From the NCBI GenBank assembly GCA_001599915.1, contig BCIG01000010.1:1-64000 (forward strand): 64,000 bases of DNA, read 5' to 3'. The notes beneath the pieces are model-generated. The model was not told where the DNA came from and ran no database searches. It saw only the letters and a list, made by a program, of their open reading frames with translations. The position numbers were made by a program, and so were the translations under genes. Position 1 is the stretch's first letter, and every line of letters starts with the position of its first letter. This document shows, piece by piece, positions 43,373 through 53,740 of the stretch. This DNA comes from Symbiotaphrina buchneri. Taxonomy: Eukaryota > Ascomycota > Symbiotaphrinales > Symbiotaphrinaceae.

Positions 43373-45395
43373 TTACACCGCTCCCGCCGTCGCCGGCGTG
43401 CTCTCCACATGCTCAATCCTCTCACTCGCGGCAAGCTTATTATCAAAGACGGTGAGGGCCTCACCATGGGCCATATCCCTCTCAAAGATCGCGCCGATCT
43501 TCGTAGCCTCCTTGTCGCGGAAGACCCAGGCGGTGCGGTCCTTCAAGAACAGGAAGTCCATCTCCTCGAGCGTCTTGCCCGCCGATTCCGGGTAGAACAG
43601 GTATACCACGATGGCCATGGCGTAGCACAGCGTCATGAAGATCAGGTAGAGTTTCCATCTGCGGGGAGGAAGACGGCGGTGTTAGTGGAGGTGTGGTGTT
43701 TGGTGGATTGATAGGCTGGGAGGGGGACAGGCTTACGAGATCTTATCCATCGCAGTGGGGATATACAGCGCAAACCAAAAATTCACAAACCAATTCGTCG
43801 CACTCGTCATCGACGTCCCCCTGCCGCGCATATTCATACTGAACAGCTCGGGGGGATACACCCAAGCGACACACGCCCAGGTAAGCCCAAAGACCGCCAC
43901 ATAGATATAGACAAACGCAATGGCGGCATTCGACGCGTTCTTGTCGACGAAGGTGAAGTTGGTCTTTTTCGTCACGGGGTCGTAGACTGGGTTGCCCTTG
44001 GTCTTCATGATGACTCCGATCAGCATCATTGCGATCCCCATCCCCCATCCGCCGATGATCATGGGCCACCGCCGCCCCCAGGTGTCCATGTAGTACATGT
44101 CCGGCAGAGTGAAGATGTTGAGCACGACGCCTTGTAGCCCGTTGGCGAGAAGGGAGGAGGAAGTCGCGGCCAGCCCGGCTTGCTGGAAGAGGAATACGGC
44201 GTAGTACATGATGCTATAGTCGAAAGTCAGTTACGGATTACGGATTCCCATCCATCGCCATTATCTGCGAGTGCATCAGGCGATCCGGGGAGCGCGACTT
44301 ACACATTAACCCCGGTAACCTGCTGCCAGAACTGCACGCCCAGGCCCAACCACGTCCTGCGCCTCTCCTTGCCAAAGAGCATTTGCACATACGTAAGCTG
44401 GGGGTTCTGTTTCTCCCAGCCAATCTTGCTGACAATCTCCGTCAGCTCCGCTTTCACATACGGATCCTCTATATTGCCCCTAGCATGGACTTTGGCGAGC
44501 GCCTGCAGGGCTTCTTCCTGGCGGTCCTGCTGCACCAGCCACCGCGGCGACTCGGGGAGGAACCACATGGTGATGTGCAGCGCAATCGTCGCGACCATCT
44601 GCAGCCCGATCGGGATCCGCCATGATGCTTGGCCCGAGATGTGGGATGTGCCGTATTGGATCCAGAACGCGATGAGGATCCCGAAGTTGATGAAGCATTG
44701 CTGCACGAGATGATCCGGCCGCGGATCCTATACACAGACTTCTCTTAGCTGAGGGTCCTCACTTGGCTTGTCTTCGCACACAAAAAAAAAGGAATAACCG
44801 GGTTAACTTGCTCCTTAGGCGCAATCTCACTCTGATACAGCGGGACCATCATGGCCAAACATCCATTTCCCAATCCATTAATAACGCGGCCGGCCACCAG
44901 TGCAGTCACATTATTGGCCGCGCACGAGATAGCGATGCCGATAGTGAAGATCAGCGTGCCGAACAGGATGGTGCGTTTGCGACCGAAGGCGTCGGCCAGG
45001 AATGCGCCCGTGAGCAGGGACCCGGCGAAGGCGCCCGCTTGGATCGAGGCTGTGATCCCGCCCTGCAGGAAGTTGCTTGGGTAGTCCATGTACTCCAGGA
45101 ACTGAGGCATGGCGAGGATGCCACCTGTGGTCTGTGAGTGAGAAGGCGCAGGCTTGAAGAAGTGGGAGGTCGGGGAGGTATACTCATTGAGCCGGTATCC
45201 TATAGATGGACTTGAGGTTAGCCAGGGCGCCTGGGAGAGATGCAGGACATTGACGTCGGAGACGCAACACGTACATAGCCGAATGCAAGGCCTCCTGTGC
45301 AAGGCGCGATGCCGTAGATATAAACAGCCTATTGAATCATCAGCCGACGCGCAACAACCTCGAACCACGAGCCATCGTACAAGTGGATAACCCAT
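43373..45395 (-). CDS. MFS sugar-porter family transporter
   Basis: Exons 45381-45395, 45275-45328, 45184-45199, 44808/44812-45124, 44303-44727, 43737-44213 and 43373-43658; about 528 aa. It starts MGYPLAVYIYGIAPCTGG, and very short exons rebuild FGYDTGSMSGILAMPQF. Sugar-porter signatures are DAFGRKRTILFG, GRVINGLGNGCLAMMVPLYQ, PESPRWLV, QQVTGVNVIMYYA and PESAGKTLEEMDFLF. The likely role is uptake of a hexose, pentose or related polyol with H+. Intron 4 has two readings. A GT donor at 44807 keeps the frame but replaces the conserved loop after EIAPKE with DPRPDHLV. A GC donor (GCAAGT, 44811-44806) restores IRGRIIS, but then one base is missing near 44705 before QQCFINFG. The second preserves the family's RGR motif. 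Confidence 0.85.
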
Positions 45396-46071
45396 GATGA
45401 CGTCCGATCGGCAAATGTCTCCTTTCTCAGCACATGCAATTCTCTCGTCGATGCACCATTTGGGTCTGTCCGGGGGCGACCCCCTGCTTTATGAGTAATT
45501 TCCCTCCTTCACTACCCTCCTGAGACATCGGGTAAATAGCCACCGGGTCAAATATCGGTAGCTACGTCGGTAGCTACGTTACTACATACGGAGTACGTGC
45601 GGGCGCTCGGAAGAACGGCAGCCGTTGCCCAGGCTGTCCGCAAGGGAGGCCGCGGAGTGCCGGACGCTTGTGCCGGATGCTACTCCATACTCTTGCTAGT
45701 TTCATTGTGATTTTCCGAGGATTGTGGACGTGACTATTGTGGTTGGTTGGCGGTGTCGTGCGAAGAATATGCGGCCCAATCATCGGGTGTGCAGCGAAGC
45801 GGGGTAAGGGTTTGCCCCGCAGATCCTTCCTCCCCCGGGCCGCCTTGGCGGGATAATTCACCCCGGGGCCGGGGAGCTGTTTATACCTTCGACGACCGTA
45901 TTACTGCATGGGAATCTGCTATGACGTGTCATAGGAACACTCAGGGAGAGAAGTGAGACGGGTTTCAGCAAGTCTGGTTCTTGAAGCACTGCATTTTGAT
46001 GATCATTTTTGGAATTGTAGCAACTTCGCATACAATGATATGACTTTGGATAAGACCTGCTGACACCAGCG
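45396..46071. promoter_or_regulatory. promoter region of the sugar-type transporter
   Basis: 676 bp between the transporter start and the kelch gene 3' end. It contains the 12-bp tandem repeat at 45555-45578 and a repeated TGCCGGAYGC at about 45658 and 45674. No gene. Confidence 0.4.
45555..45578. repeat. 12-bp perfect tandem duplication with internal palindrome
   Basis: TCGGTAGCTACG is repeated twice head to tail. Each unit includes the palindrome GTAGCTAC and one CGG triplet, so the pair gives direct CGG half-sites 12 bp apart. It is about 160 bp upstream of the sugar-type transporter start. Confidence 0.75.
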
Positions 46072-47424
46072 CTATTTCGCCGTCAGGATCCATCCGTCGC
46101 CTTCCCGTTCATTACTCTCGTTCAGACCTCCCCAAAGCACGACCCCATCCTTTGCCGTATCTCCCAGAGCGCTGCTCGAAAACCAGCCCCTGGGCCCAGG
46201 TTTCGCCTCCTTTTCGTCTGTACGGCATTTGATCCATTTCCCCTCTCCCGTTTCTGCGCCGACCTTTTGCCTAATCGCATCTTTAACTTTCGCTCCACTC
46301 CACCCTTCCGCCGGCAGCTGGAAGCTCCAGACATCATCCCAGAACCTTCCGGCCCCTTCATGCCCTTTGGAAGAAGGGTCTTTCTCGCCCATGACTGCAA
46401 GGAGGTATGTGCGACCCATACCGGTGGATACAGCATGCAGACCGGAAACACTCCGCGGACCAGGCCACGCAGGATCGGTGGACTGATGCTCACTGTGGGA
46501 GCTGGAAATGCTCTCCCACTTCTCGCCTTTCGCAACCAGTGGACCCACACCAGCTTTCACCGGTTCTCCCTTCTCGCCCTGGACAGATAGGGGGGCTTGC
46601 GTAAGCTCGAGATAGTCCACTGAGTTCCCAAGCTCTGTCTTGCCGTCAAAGCCACCAAAGCGCCAAAGACTGCCGTTGGCATAGACAATGCTCGTGCCTC
46701 CTCGAGGCGGATCCGGCGCCGGTGGGAGCGACGCCCAGAACCGCGACGCAATGTCAAATGCCCACAGATCGGACAGTCTTCCAGAGGCTGGACAGCCAGC
46801 GTGGATGAACAGCGTTCCCCTCGTTGGCGGGGGGGCATGTGTCCAGACGCCCGGTTCTTCAAGCGCCGGATTGTCTTGTGCCTTGGGGTCCGCATGCAGT
46901 GCGCTCGCACTTGCGTGATACGATCTTGATTCCGGGAATGGCGAGCCCGAGGCAGGATCTAGAAATGACCATTTGGATGTGCGCGTGTCAAACACCCAAA
47001 CACGACCTTTCTCCTCCAGCGGCTTCATATCTTTGCCGCCTCTGCCACCGAAAATAAAAATGCGATCTTCAATTACACTCGCGGTATGGCCCACCCTGGC
47101 TTCAGGCACAGCCCCATCAGGGGTCTCTGGTACAGGTGGGATCGGCGTGTAATCCGCCTGGTCGGAGCCCGACGCAGGTAGCGTGACCACGTGCATGACA
47201 TTATCGACCGGTTTGCGAGGCTCGATCTCCCCACCGAAGATATATGCTTTGCCTTTAACAGCTGAGACGGTGTGCGATGAGCGAGGAAGAGGCGTCGATA
47301 GTGGGACGCGCTGGAAGCTGAGGTTGAGCGGCACTGGCGGTCTGGAGATGACGTAGGCTGCGACACCTGCTTCGGCCACCGTTTCTGCCGTGTATGCCAC
47401 GGCTGCTACCGCGGCGGGTTCCAT
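46072..47424 (-). CDS. kelch-repeat beta-propeller protein
   Basis: A single-exon gene of 450 aa. Kelch-type blades are visible as PRSSHTVSAVKGKAYIFGG, VGHTASVIEDRIFIFGG, ESRSYHASAS, RGTLFIHAGC...LSDLWAFD, GGTSIVYANGSLWRFGG and a final GVVLWGGLNE. The first 25 residues are hydrophobic Ala/Val-rich (AAVAAVAYTAETVAEAGVAA) but not a clean signal peptide. Similar fungal proteins are annotated only as kelch or galactose-oxidase-like propellers without enzymatic residues. Here too I see no Cys-Tyr copper site. Probably a scaffold protein; function unknown. Start at 47424 is the first ATG of the frame. Confidence 0.88.
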   Translation of the reverse strand: MEPAAVAAVAYTAETVAEAGVAAYVISRPPVPLNLSFQRVPLSTPLPRSSHTVSAVKGKAYIFGGEIEPRKPVDNVMHVVTLPASGSDQADYTPIPPVPETPDGAVPEARVGHTASVIEDRIFIFGGRGGKDMKPLEEKGRVWVFDTRTSKWSFLDPASGSPFPESRSYHASASALHADPKAQDNPALEEPGVWTHAPPPTRGTLFIHAGCPASGRLSDLWAFDIASRFWASLPPAPDPPRGGTSIVYANGSLWRFGGFDGKTELGNSVDYLELTQAPLSVQGEKGEPVKAGVGPLVAKGEKWESISSSHSEHQSTDPAWPGPRSVSGLHAVSTGMGRTYLLAVMGEKDPSSKGHEGAGRFWDDVWSFQLPAEGWSGAKVKDAIRQKVGAETGEGKWIKCRTDEKEAKPGPRGWFSSSALGDTAKDGVVLWGGLNESNEREGDGWILTAK

Positions 47425-48290
47425 AACGCCGTATCTGGTCGAAGATTCCTAGTGACCTGGATTCTTCGCAGAAAGTCGGGATGGAAAGATAAAAGCTAGT
47501 GAGGTGGAGATCAGATGGTTGGAGTTGGGATAAAGCTACCTGCGTAGGAGGGATTCGCTTAGGATCGTTTGTCTTCTAACCACCAAGGTTGCACAATCTA
47601 AGTCCCATGAGAAGGAAGCGCCGCATAATGTGTGCCAAGTTGCCCGAGCCCGTATTGATTGATAGGGGACATATGGGCTGATAGGGGTTCATAAAGCTTT
47701 TATGGCGACGGCAAGGCAGAGATCTACCTGGGGTGATGAAACAAACGATCACAGTAACCGCCCGTTTCGAGAATCGTGTCATCACCATGAAACGCACGCT
47801 CTCAGTCGTTTTTATACGCCTGCTTGCCTGCTCCTCAGGTAGGACCCTATTATTACTCCAAATAATTACGAAGCCAGAGTACCGTCCATCTTCCTGAAGG
47901 TCTAGTAGCCAACCCGACCGCAGTTGCCTGCCCACTGACAAAACTGGTTCTGAAAATGCTCAGTACGGCACTTGGTACTTATGGGTTTCCGGAGTACTTC
48001 CGGTCGCACCAGATGTGTATCAGAGAGCATGTACCGTCGACAAGCGAAGCGCTAAACGGCAACACTGCAGCCTCTGAGATTGACAGTTCAGCATGCCGCA
48101 TTTTATGGACAAGCTGCAGGCACGGGAATACTCCACGGTAAGGTAGCACCAGCTTCGCTTCTGGCAGCTCATCACTTCTTCCATCCTGCAACCTCCACAC
48201 CTGGTGCACGAAACCTGTTTCTCGACACTTGCTCGCCACATTCCATTGTTTTGGTCTAAACATTTTTTGGGATCGCTGCACTAGGACAAG
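47425..48290. other. intergenic, no gene confirmed
   Basis: 866 bp divergent region between the kelch and the F-box genes. A minus-strand frame at 47576-47941 has no family features. Both promoters should lie here. Confidence 0.45.
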
Positions 48291-50099
48291 ATGCTTGATC
48301 GGCTACCTATTGAGTTATTAGACCAAATCTTGGAAGAGGTGAGAAGAAGATCTAATTTCCAACCAACCTGTCTAGCCGCTCTAGCCGCTGATACGGTGAG
48401 CTAATACGGCGGTAGTTACATGCTCCAGGTCCTCTAGACAGCCTGGTCTCTTTGGCGCGAACTTCAAAGTACGTCAAGGACATTACAGTTCGATGGATTT
48501 ATCGTTATGTGATCCTGGACTTCACCGGACGTGAGGAACCATGGACAAGTATATTGCTCGGTTTGCTATTAATAGAAATGCCGAATTACGCCCAACATGT
48601 ACAAGAACTTGTTATACATATGGTCCCGTGCTCAGAAAAGGACCAAAATCCGTACGGGCAGATACTCGTCGACCTCTTCCGGCGATTCCATAATCTCAGG
48701 TCACTACTGTGAGTCTCCAAGCCGTGCAAGATACCCCTTGAATGGTGCCATACAATCTTTTCTTAGTATACGGGTTGCTGACCTGGCTTAGATGGGATGC
48801 TCCACGAGTGCTCTTCCCACCATCACTTGCGGCAATCCTAAGTACACTGCCATCATTTCATGATCTAAACATTTTTGGCTATTTGTCTGTAACGGATAAC
48901 ACTACCTCCACAGTGTGTCGGTTGCCATGGCCCGGCTCATTTTCGGTTGCTGCTGCTGTCACTGTTGATCACCATTTTCACATATTCCACCCTCCATCTC
49001 ACGTCAGGTCCCTTATACGCAGCCTGTCACCACTTAAAGCACTGAACATGTGCTCGTACGGCGGCACGCGCATACGGAATATCTCCGAAACGCATAGAAT
49101 GCACAATTTCAATGGTACCATTCATGTTGAGTCTCTAACATTAGGCCGCACGCAAATATTCACGGATGAACTATCACGCGTACTGCATGATATTGAGGGT
49201 GTGTCAATAAAGGAACTCACGATAGAGTGTCCGTCAGAGGCCGTCCTCATCCTGGATGCTCTCCTCGGCAATTCGACAGAGTTCCGGTTAGACACTCTGC
49301 GACTTCGAGGACGACAAACCATGAGTACTTGGCGGCAATTTCTTGCGCTGTTGTTGCAGTTCGAAGGCCTGAAAACCATAGAATTGCAAATGTTGGATAA
49401 CCCAAGCGATGCGGAAGTTATCCTTGGACACCATGGGGAGACCCTCCGAGCAGTCTTCATTGGTGGCCGGCAGGGCCCAGTAACACCGGACACGCTTCGA
49501 GCAATGTTGGCATCATGCCCGAATCTCGCCCAGTTATGGGTTGGAGTAAATCGCGCCGTTCTCCCAGACGTATGCAGTTTTCCACAACTCTAGGTATCTG
49601 CGCAGCTAACAACCTGCCTTAGGCATTTCCCATCATCAAGTGCTTTCCCAGGCTCAGGAGCCTCATCTTTCAATTACCCGTAGAAGACATCCAGGAAGCA
49701 ACAGTCAATGGAGATTTCGCCCTTCAAGCTGCGTCCGCAGTGTGGAGTCCTAGCATGCGCTGCGTTGAGGTTCTCGTCGCGCCCCGGGGGTTCTTTGCTT
49801 CGGATTTCCACGAGAGAGCGTACAATCGCCCGACGTGGCAGCTTGAATACTTGCGACAACGAGCCGCCGCAGGAAAACAGTATTCTTTAACAATCGGAGG
49901 CAGACACCTGACTAGCTACCAGTACCTGAAGCACTGGCGGATCACCAGGCGATTGGACGAAACGTTTGACGTGGTCGATGGTTTTGCAGAGCCGCAGGCC
50001 GCTGCTTTTAAACGGAAACGGCAACCAACACTGCGTCGTGAATTGAGGGGAAATCATCACAGTGCAGCGAGAGACTTGGGATTGATACTTGATATTTAA
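48291..50099 (+). CDS. F-box / LRR-like protein; first junction unresolved
   Basis: Exon 1 (48291-48338) encodes MLDRLPIELLDQILEE, the start of an F-box. Exon 2 (about 48429-48708) continues with LDSLVSLARTSKYVKDITVRW, the second half of an F-box. Exons 48792-49569 and 49623-50099 follow with clean in-phase junctions (LRSLL|WDAPRVLFPP and AVLPD|AFPII). The C-terminal part contains irregular LRR-like segments (DTLRLRG, LKTIELQML, TLRAVFIGG, CPNLAQLWVGV, FPRLRSLIFQLP). Such proteins act as SCF adaptors in fungi, often as fast-evolving families. The exon 1-2 junction is off by one base with the natural GTGAGA donor and CCAG acceptor. One extra G at the acceptor would give LEEGPLDSLVSLA. Either a base is missing or an 11-nt microexon is used. 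Confidence 0.68.
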
Positions 50100-50276
50100 G
50101 ACACGAGCCTTGAGCTCATGAGACGCCGATGAGAAGAATTCCTTCAATTCTACCGACATCGATAACGCTTTAAACATGGCATAAGCTATACGGCCACTAC
50201 AGTTCTCGCTCTCCAGATGGACAAACCCTGCTGCCCAGGGCCCTTAAAAACCAATGAGCAACCATAGAACACGAAC

Positions 50277-50712
50277 TCACGACCCCACCCCCGCGCGCTC
50301 CTCCTCCCCCCTCAACCTCTCCCTCTCCGCGCTGGCCTCTTCCTCACCAAGCATCCCCTCAAAGACCAACACCTCCGCAGGCCCCTCATCCTTACATCCC
50401 GCAAACGCATCCACAGCTCTATGCCGCCTGCCCCTCGGCACAGCAAATACATCCCCCTTCCCTCAACTGGACTTCCTGCACGATGTCATCCTGCGATCCC
50501 GAGAACTGGATCGTCACGCGCCCGCGGAGCACGTAGAAGAGCTCGTCGCCGCTGCTGTGCGCATGCCAGATGTAGCTGCCGTGTAGCTTGGCGGCTTTGA
50601 GCGCGTATGGGTGGGAAGAGGTGCTGTCGATGGTGGTGAGGAGCTGTTTGGACCAGGGTGTGCTGATTGTGGAGAGGGCGGTTGGGACGTGGGTTGGGGC
50701 GGGGGGGGACAT
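50277..50712 (-). CDS. cupin-domain protein, one-base frameshift in a G5 run
   Basis: A single-exon gene. The cupin core HGSYIWHAHSSGDELFYVLRG is followed by VTIQFSGSQDDIVQEVQLREG, and then the frame moves. Downstream the next frame reads DVFAVPRGRRHRAVDAFAG, ending at 50277. The metal-site residues of cupin motif 1 (H-x-H, E) are present, and motif 2 (P-x-G-x-x-H) is seen as PRGRRHR. The break is in five C (minus-strand G5) at 50453-50457, where four would keep one frame; the total then fits 144 aa exactly. Small single-domain cupins of this type include mannose-6-phosphate-isomerase-like and dioxygenase-like proteins; the substrate is unknown. Frameshift by sequencing error is the likelier explanation. 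Confidence 0.75.
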
Positions 50713-51201
50713 TCTGGATAATTGCTGTTGCTTTGATTTGTGGACAGATTTCGTTCCTGGAGTTTATATGAGTATGGCAGGTCATTGGAGATGAGGACTC
50801 GAGACTTTTGGATTGCAAACGAGACCTTCCTATTGTTGACCTTTGACGATGTGACTGCGTTGCTATGTATGTATGACTCAGTAATGACTTCCAGGTGTAT
50901 GGTGGTGTCCTCCTTCCACTTACGGTTAGGGCAGATATCAGGAAGAAGACTTCATTATTCAACAACATGTAACAACATGTGCTTCAGAAGGTCAGGATAG
51001 CTAGGATATCGTAATATATGGTTGCCTAACCTCAACTATTTCTAATCTATCATTGATTAATGACGACTCTACCAAACCTCATCCCAATTAAACCGCCGTC
51101 AAACATTTAAGAGCACGCCCGCCCCATGAATCAGCGCCACCAACAAAATCCGGGTCCAAACACCCTCCCAAACCCAGTATGCCAACCTGCCGAGATCAGT
51201 A
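50713..51201. other. intergenic, cupin promoter side
   Basis: 489 bp upstream of the cupin and downstream of the FAD monooxygenase, both on the minus strand. It starts with a run of G next to the cupin ATG. No gene seen. Confidence 0.45.
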
Positions 51202-52955
51202 TTACTTCCCCACATCAAACTCCCTGACTCGCTCATCCTCTTCTCTTCTTCTCTTCCCAAGCCTATGCAAAACCACGCCCAAGCCGCGATCAACCTGGAC
51301 CCTCTTACGCAACCAAAACAAATGCGCCTTCCCCAGGACATTATCGACTCTAAAACTCGCGATCTTCTCTCCTCTCTCCCTCGCCTCCCCTCTCCTCGCT
51401 CCACCCGCACTACTACTCTTCGCAACCCACTCAAACGCCCTTGGCAGCATCGCGGCCTCATACTCCGCCAGCGCCTCCGAAACCGCCAAATTATCCGGTG
51501 GGACCGCGCTCGCATAGCACGCCTCCGCGAGGGCTGTGAGTATTCCGCAGACCTGGCCGGCGTCGTAGAGTGCCTGGTTGCCGCCCATGGCGCGCGTGGG
51601 CAGCATCGGGTGGATGCTGTCGCCGACGAACCAGATGCGCGGGTGGCCCTTACGCGGGTCCTTGGGGTGTGTGAGACGTGCTTGGAGACGCCAATTGGCG
51701 TGTGGGCAGATCCCGACGCGCCCGTAGAAGCGGTAGATGTCGTCGTTGGAGACGGCGCGGATGATGTCGTGGCTGTGCGGGTGCCCACATGTCAGTATCG
51801 ACAGCTGAGGGAGGGAGGAGATGGAGGGAAAGGGGGGTTGGGGGGCTTACATGCGCGGATCCCAGTGCTGGATCATCCCCAGCACAAACTCCTCGGCGTC
51901 CTCGACGTCCAGGTCTTCGGGCAGCAGGTCATGCGGCACGTTCATATTCCACATCAAGCTCGCGCAGGCCTCGTCGTAGTCCATCCCCTCACCGGCGCTA
52001 GACACGCTGACCGAGCCCATGGTCCCGCCCGCGCTCGACCGCGCGCTGCTCTCGTCGCTCTCCACGCTATCGCGATGTTTTCTCTGTTGCGCAGCTGCAA
52101 ACGGCCGCTGTTGTACCTGCGGAGATGCCATTTGGGACTGCAGGTACCGTGAACTTGCTGGGCGGTCCGTAGACGAAGTGTGTGGGGACCGGCTGCTGTG
52201 CTGTTTTTGAGGAAGGTATGCGCAGGCAATGAAGAAGATGCCGTCGTCCTCGACGACGATGGGCCCGGAGCGCAGTTCGGAGGGCAGCTGTCGCAGGACG
52301 CTGGGTGGGAGTTGGCCTTTGGCTAGGAAGCCGCACCAGTCTTTCATTTCGGCGATGTTGTTGAGGCCTGCTTCTTGGTTGATCTAAGAATATACGTTAA
52401 TTGCTTGTTGCTGGGACAAGAGGAGCCTTCAACATGACTTACTTTCGACCCTGACCCGTCCGCGGCAATAAGAATATCGCCCTCCGCTACGGTCCCATCC
52501 TCAAAGAAGACCCTCACTCGGTCCAGCCCTCCATCTTCCGGGATGACCTCCGACCTGACAAACTTCTTGCCATACCTCAAAACACCTCTCTCCTCGAGCG
52601 GCTTTACCAGCGCATCCCTCAGCACCGCGCGACTAATAGGCGCACTCCTCGACGCCGCAGCGAACGTGCTGAAGCTCCGCAGCGGTTTCAGGCTCGGGCT
52701 GTAGATGATCGGCGTCGTGTACAGCTGCGTGTTGCTGCGGCCGAATTTGCCCACGATGCTGCGGCAGTGCGCTTCTGACAGGCACGTGTGCATGCCCTCG
52801 AGGGCCGGCGCGCCCAGCCGGATCTGAAACCCTTCTCGCCGCGAGCTGGCGCTGTCTCGCTCGTAGATCTCGACGGGAATGCGGTTCTTGAGCAGACCGT
52901 TGGCGAGGAGTGAGCCTGACAGGCCGGCGCCGATGATGATCACTTTGAAGGGCAT
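51202..52955 (-). CDS. FAD-dependent aromatic-type monooxygenase with Ser-rich insert
   Basis: Exons 52443-52955, 51851-52383 and 51202-51772; 538 aa. The FAD-binding GxGxxG is IIIGAGLSGSLLANGLLK with the acidic YERD at the end of beta-2. The DG motif is LIAADGSGSK. The GD motif is WFVGDSIHPMLPTRAMGGNQAL. This is a PHBH-fold class A flavin monooxygenase of the fungal salicylate-hydroxylase/UbiH-like group. It uses NAD(P)H and O2. Normal members are 400-460 aa; the extra length is a disordered Ser/Gln-rich stretch at about residues 232-305, between the substrate-domain strand IVVEDDGIFFIACAYL and the next conserved segment MDYDEACASLMW. It is divergent from the amidase at 53741 and may act in the same pathway. 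Confidence 0.88.
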
Positions 52956-53740
52956 GGTGGGACCAGTAGGTTGGTCGTTGTTGTTGCTGTTGCGCCAATT
53001 GTTCTATGTATTTTGCCCCACTCCGTAGTGATGCCAGTATAAAGCCTGCAAAAGTATGCGGAGATGTGGGTTCTAGATATCCAGAATGCCCTGCATATTT
53101 CGTTCCATCCCCCCAAAAACCGTCACAAATAGTGGCTCCCTTTGTCACGCCACACGAAAAGGCACATACACGCCCACCGTCCGACGCACCGGAAGTGGAG
53201 CACGCCATGAGCTCGGTGCACGCGTGCGGACGAGTTAACTGTGCCTTCAAGCCAATCGGGAGGCTTTCCATGTGCGCCGGTGCGGCTCTGGCAGTCATTA
53301 CCGTGGCGTGGGAGCACGCGGAAACATGGCCCTTATGCAGGTGTCGGACGACCAGACAACCCTGTTTTCTCCCGCTAAAGAAAGGGGCCGAGGGACCGTC
53401 CGAGTGGGTCCTGGCCGGTGCCTGTCTAGAACCTCATAGGACATTTGGTGCAGCGTACCTGGGGACAAGTGCCGGGGAATATGTTGAAGGTCGTTCCCGA
53501 TGTCGACATTGTCATGCATATCAGAGTTGAGGCAAGACAGCTGAGGTTCTCACTTGACTGTCCATGAGACGAGCCTTCTGTGCAGAGAGCATCGGTGCGG
53601 GAAGGTGGTCGGTAGCCGGCAGCCAAGCCCGCCGACTCTCACTCGTTGCTAGCGCCGCCCCGATATTCTCCGCCCGTGGCCGCTATCAACCACAACAGAT
53701 ATGTTGATATCCAGACTATCTCATCGCAACGATCGCCGCG
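52956..53740. promoter_or_regulatory. divergent promoter, FAD monooxygenase / amidase
   Basis: 785 bp between two start codons. Contains several CCGAG and CGG elements (for example 53388-53405 and 53610-53630) but no palindrome of standard spacing. A plus-strand frame at 53006-53530 overlaps it and shows no family traits. Confidence 0.4.

Noticed and set aside
53006-53530. 174-codon plus-strand frame between monooxygenase and amidase
   Set aside because: No motifs, odd composition, lies across the divergent promoter.
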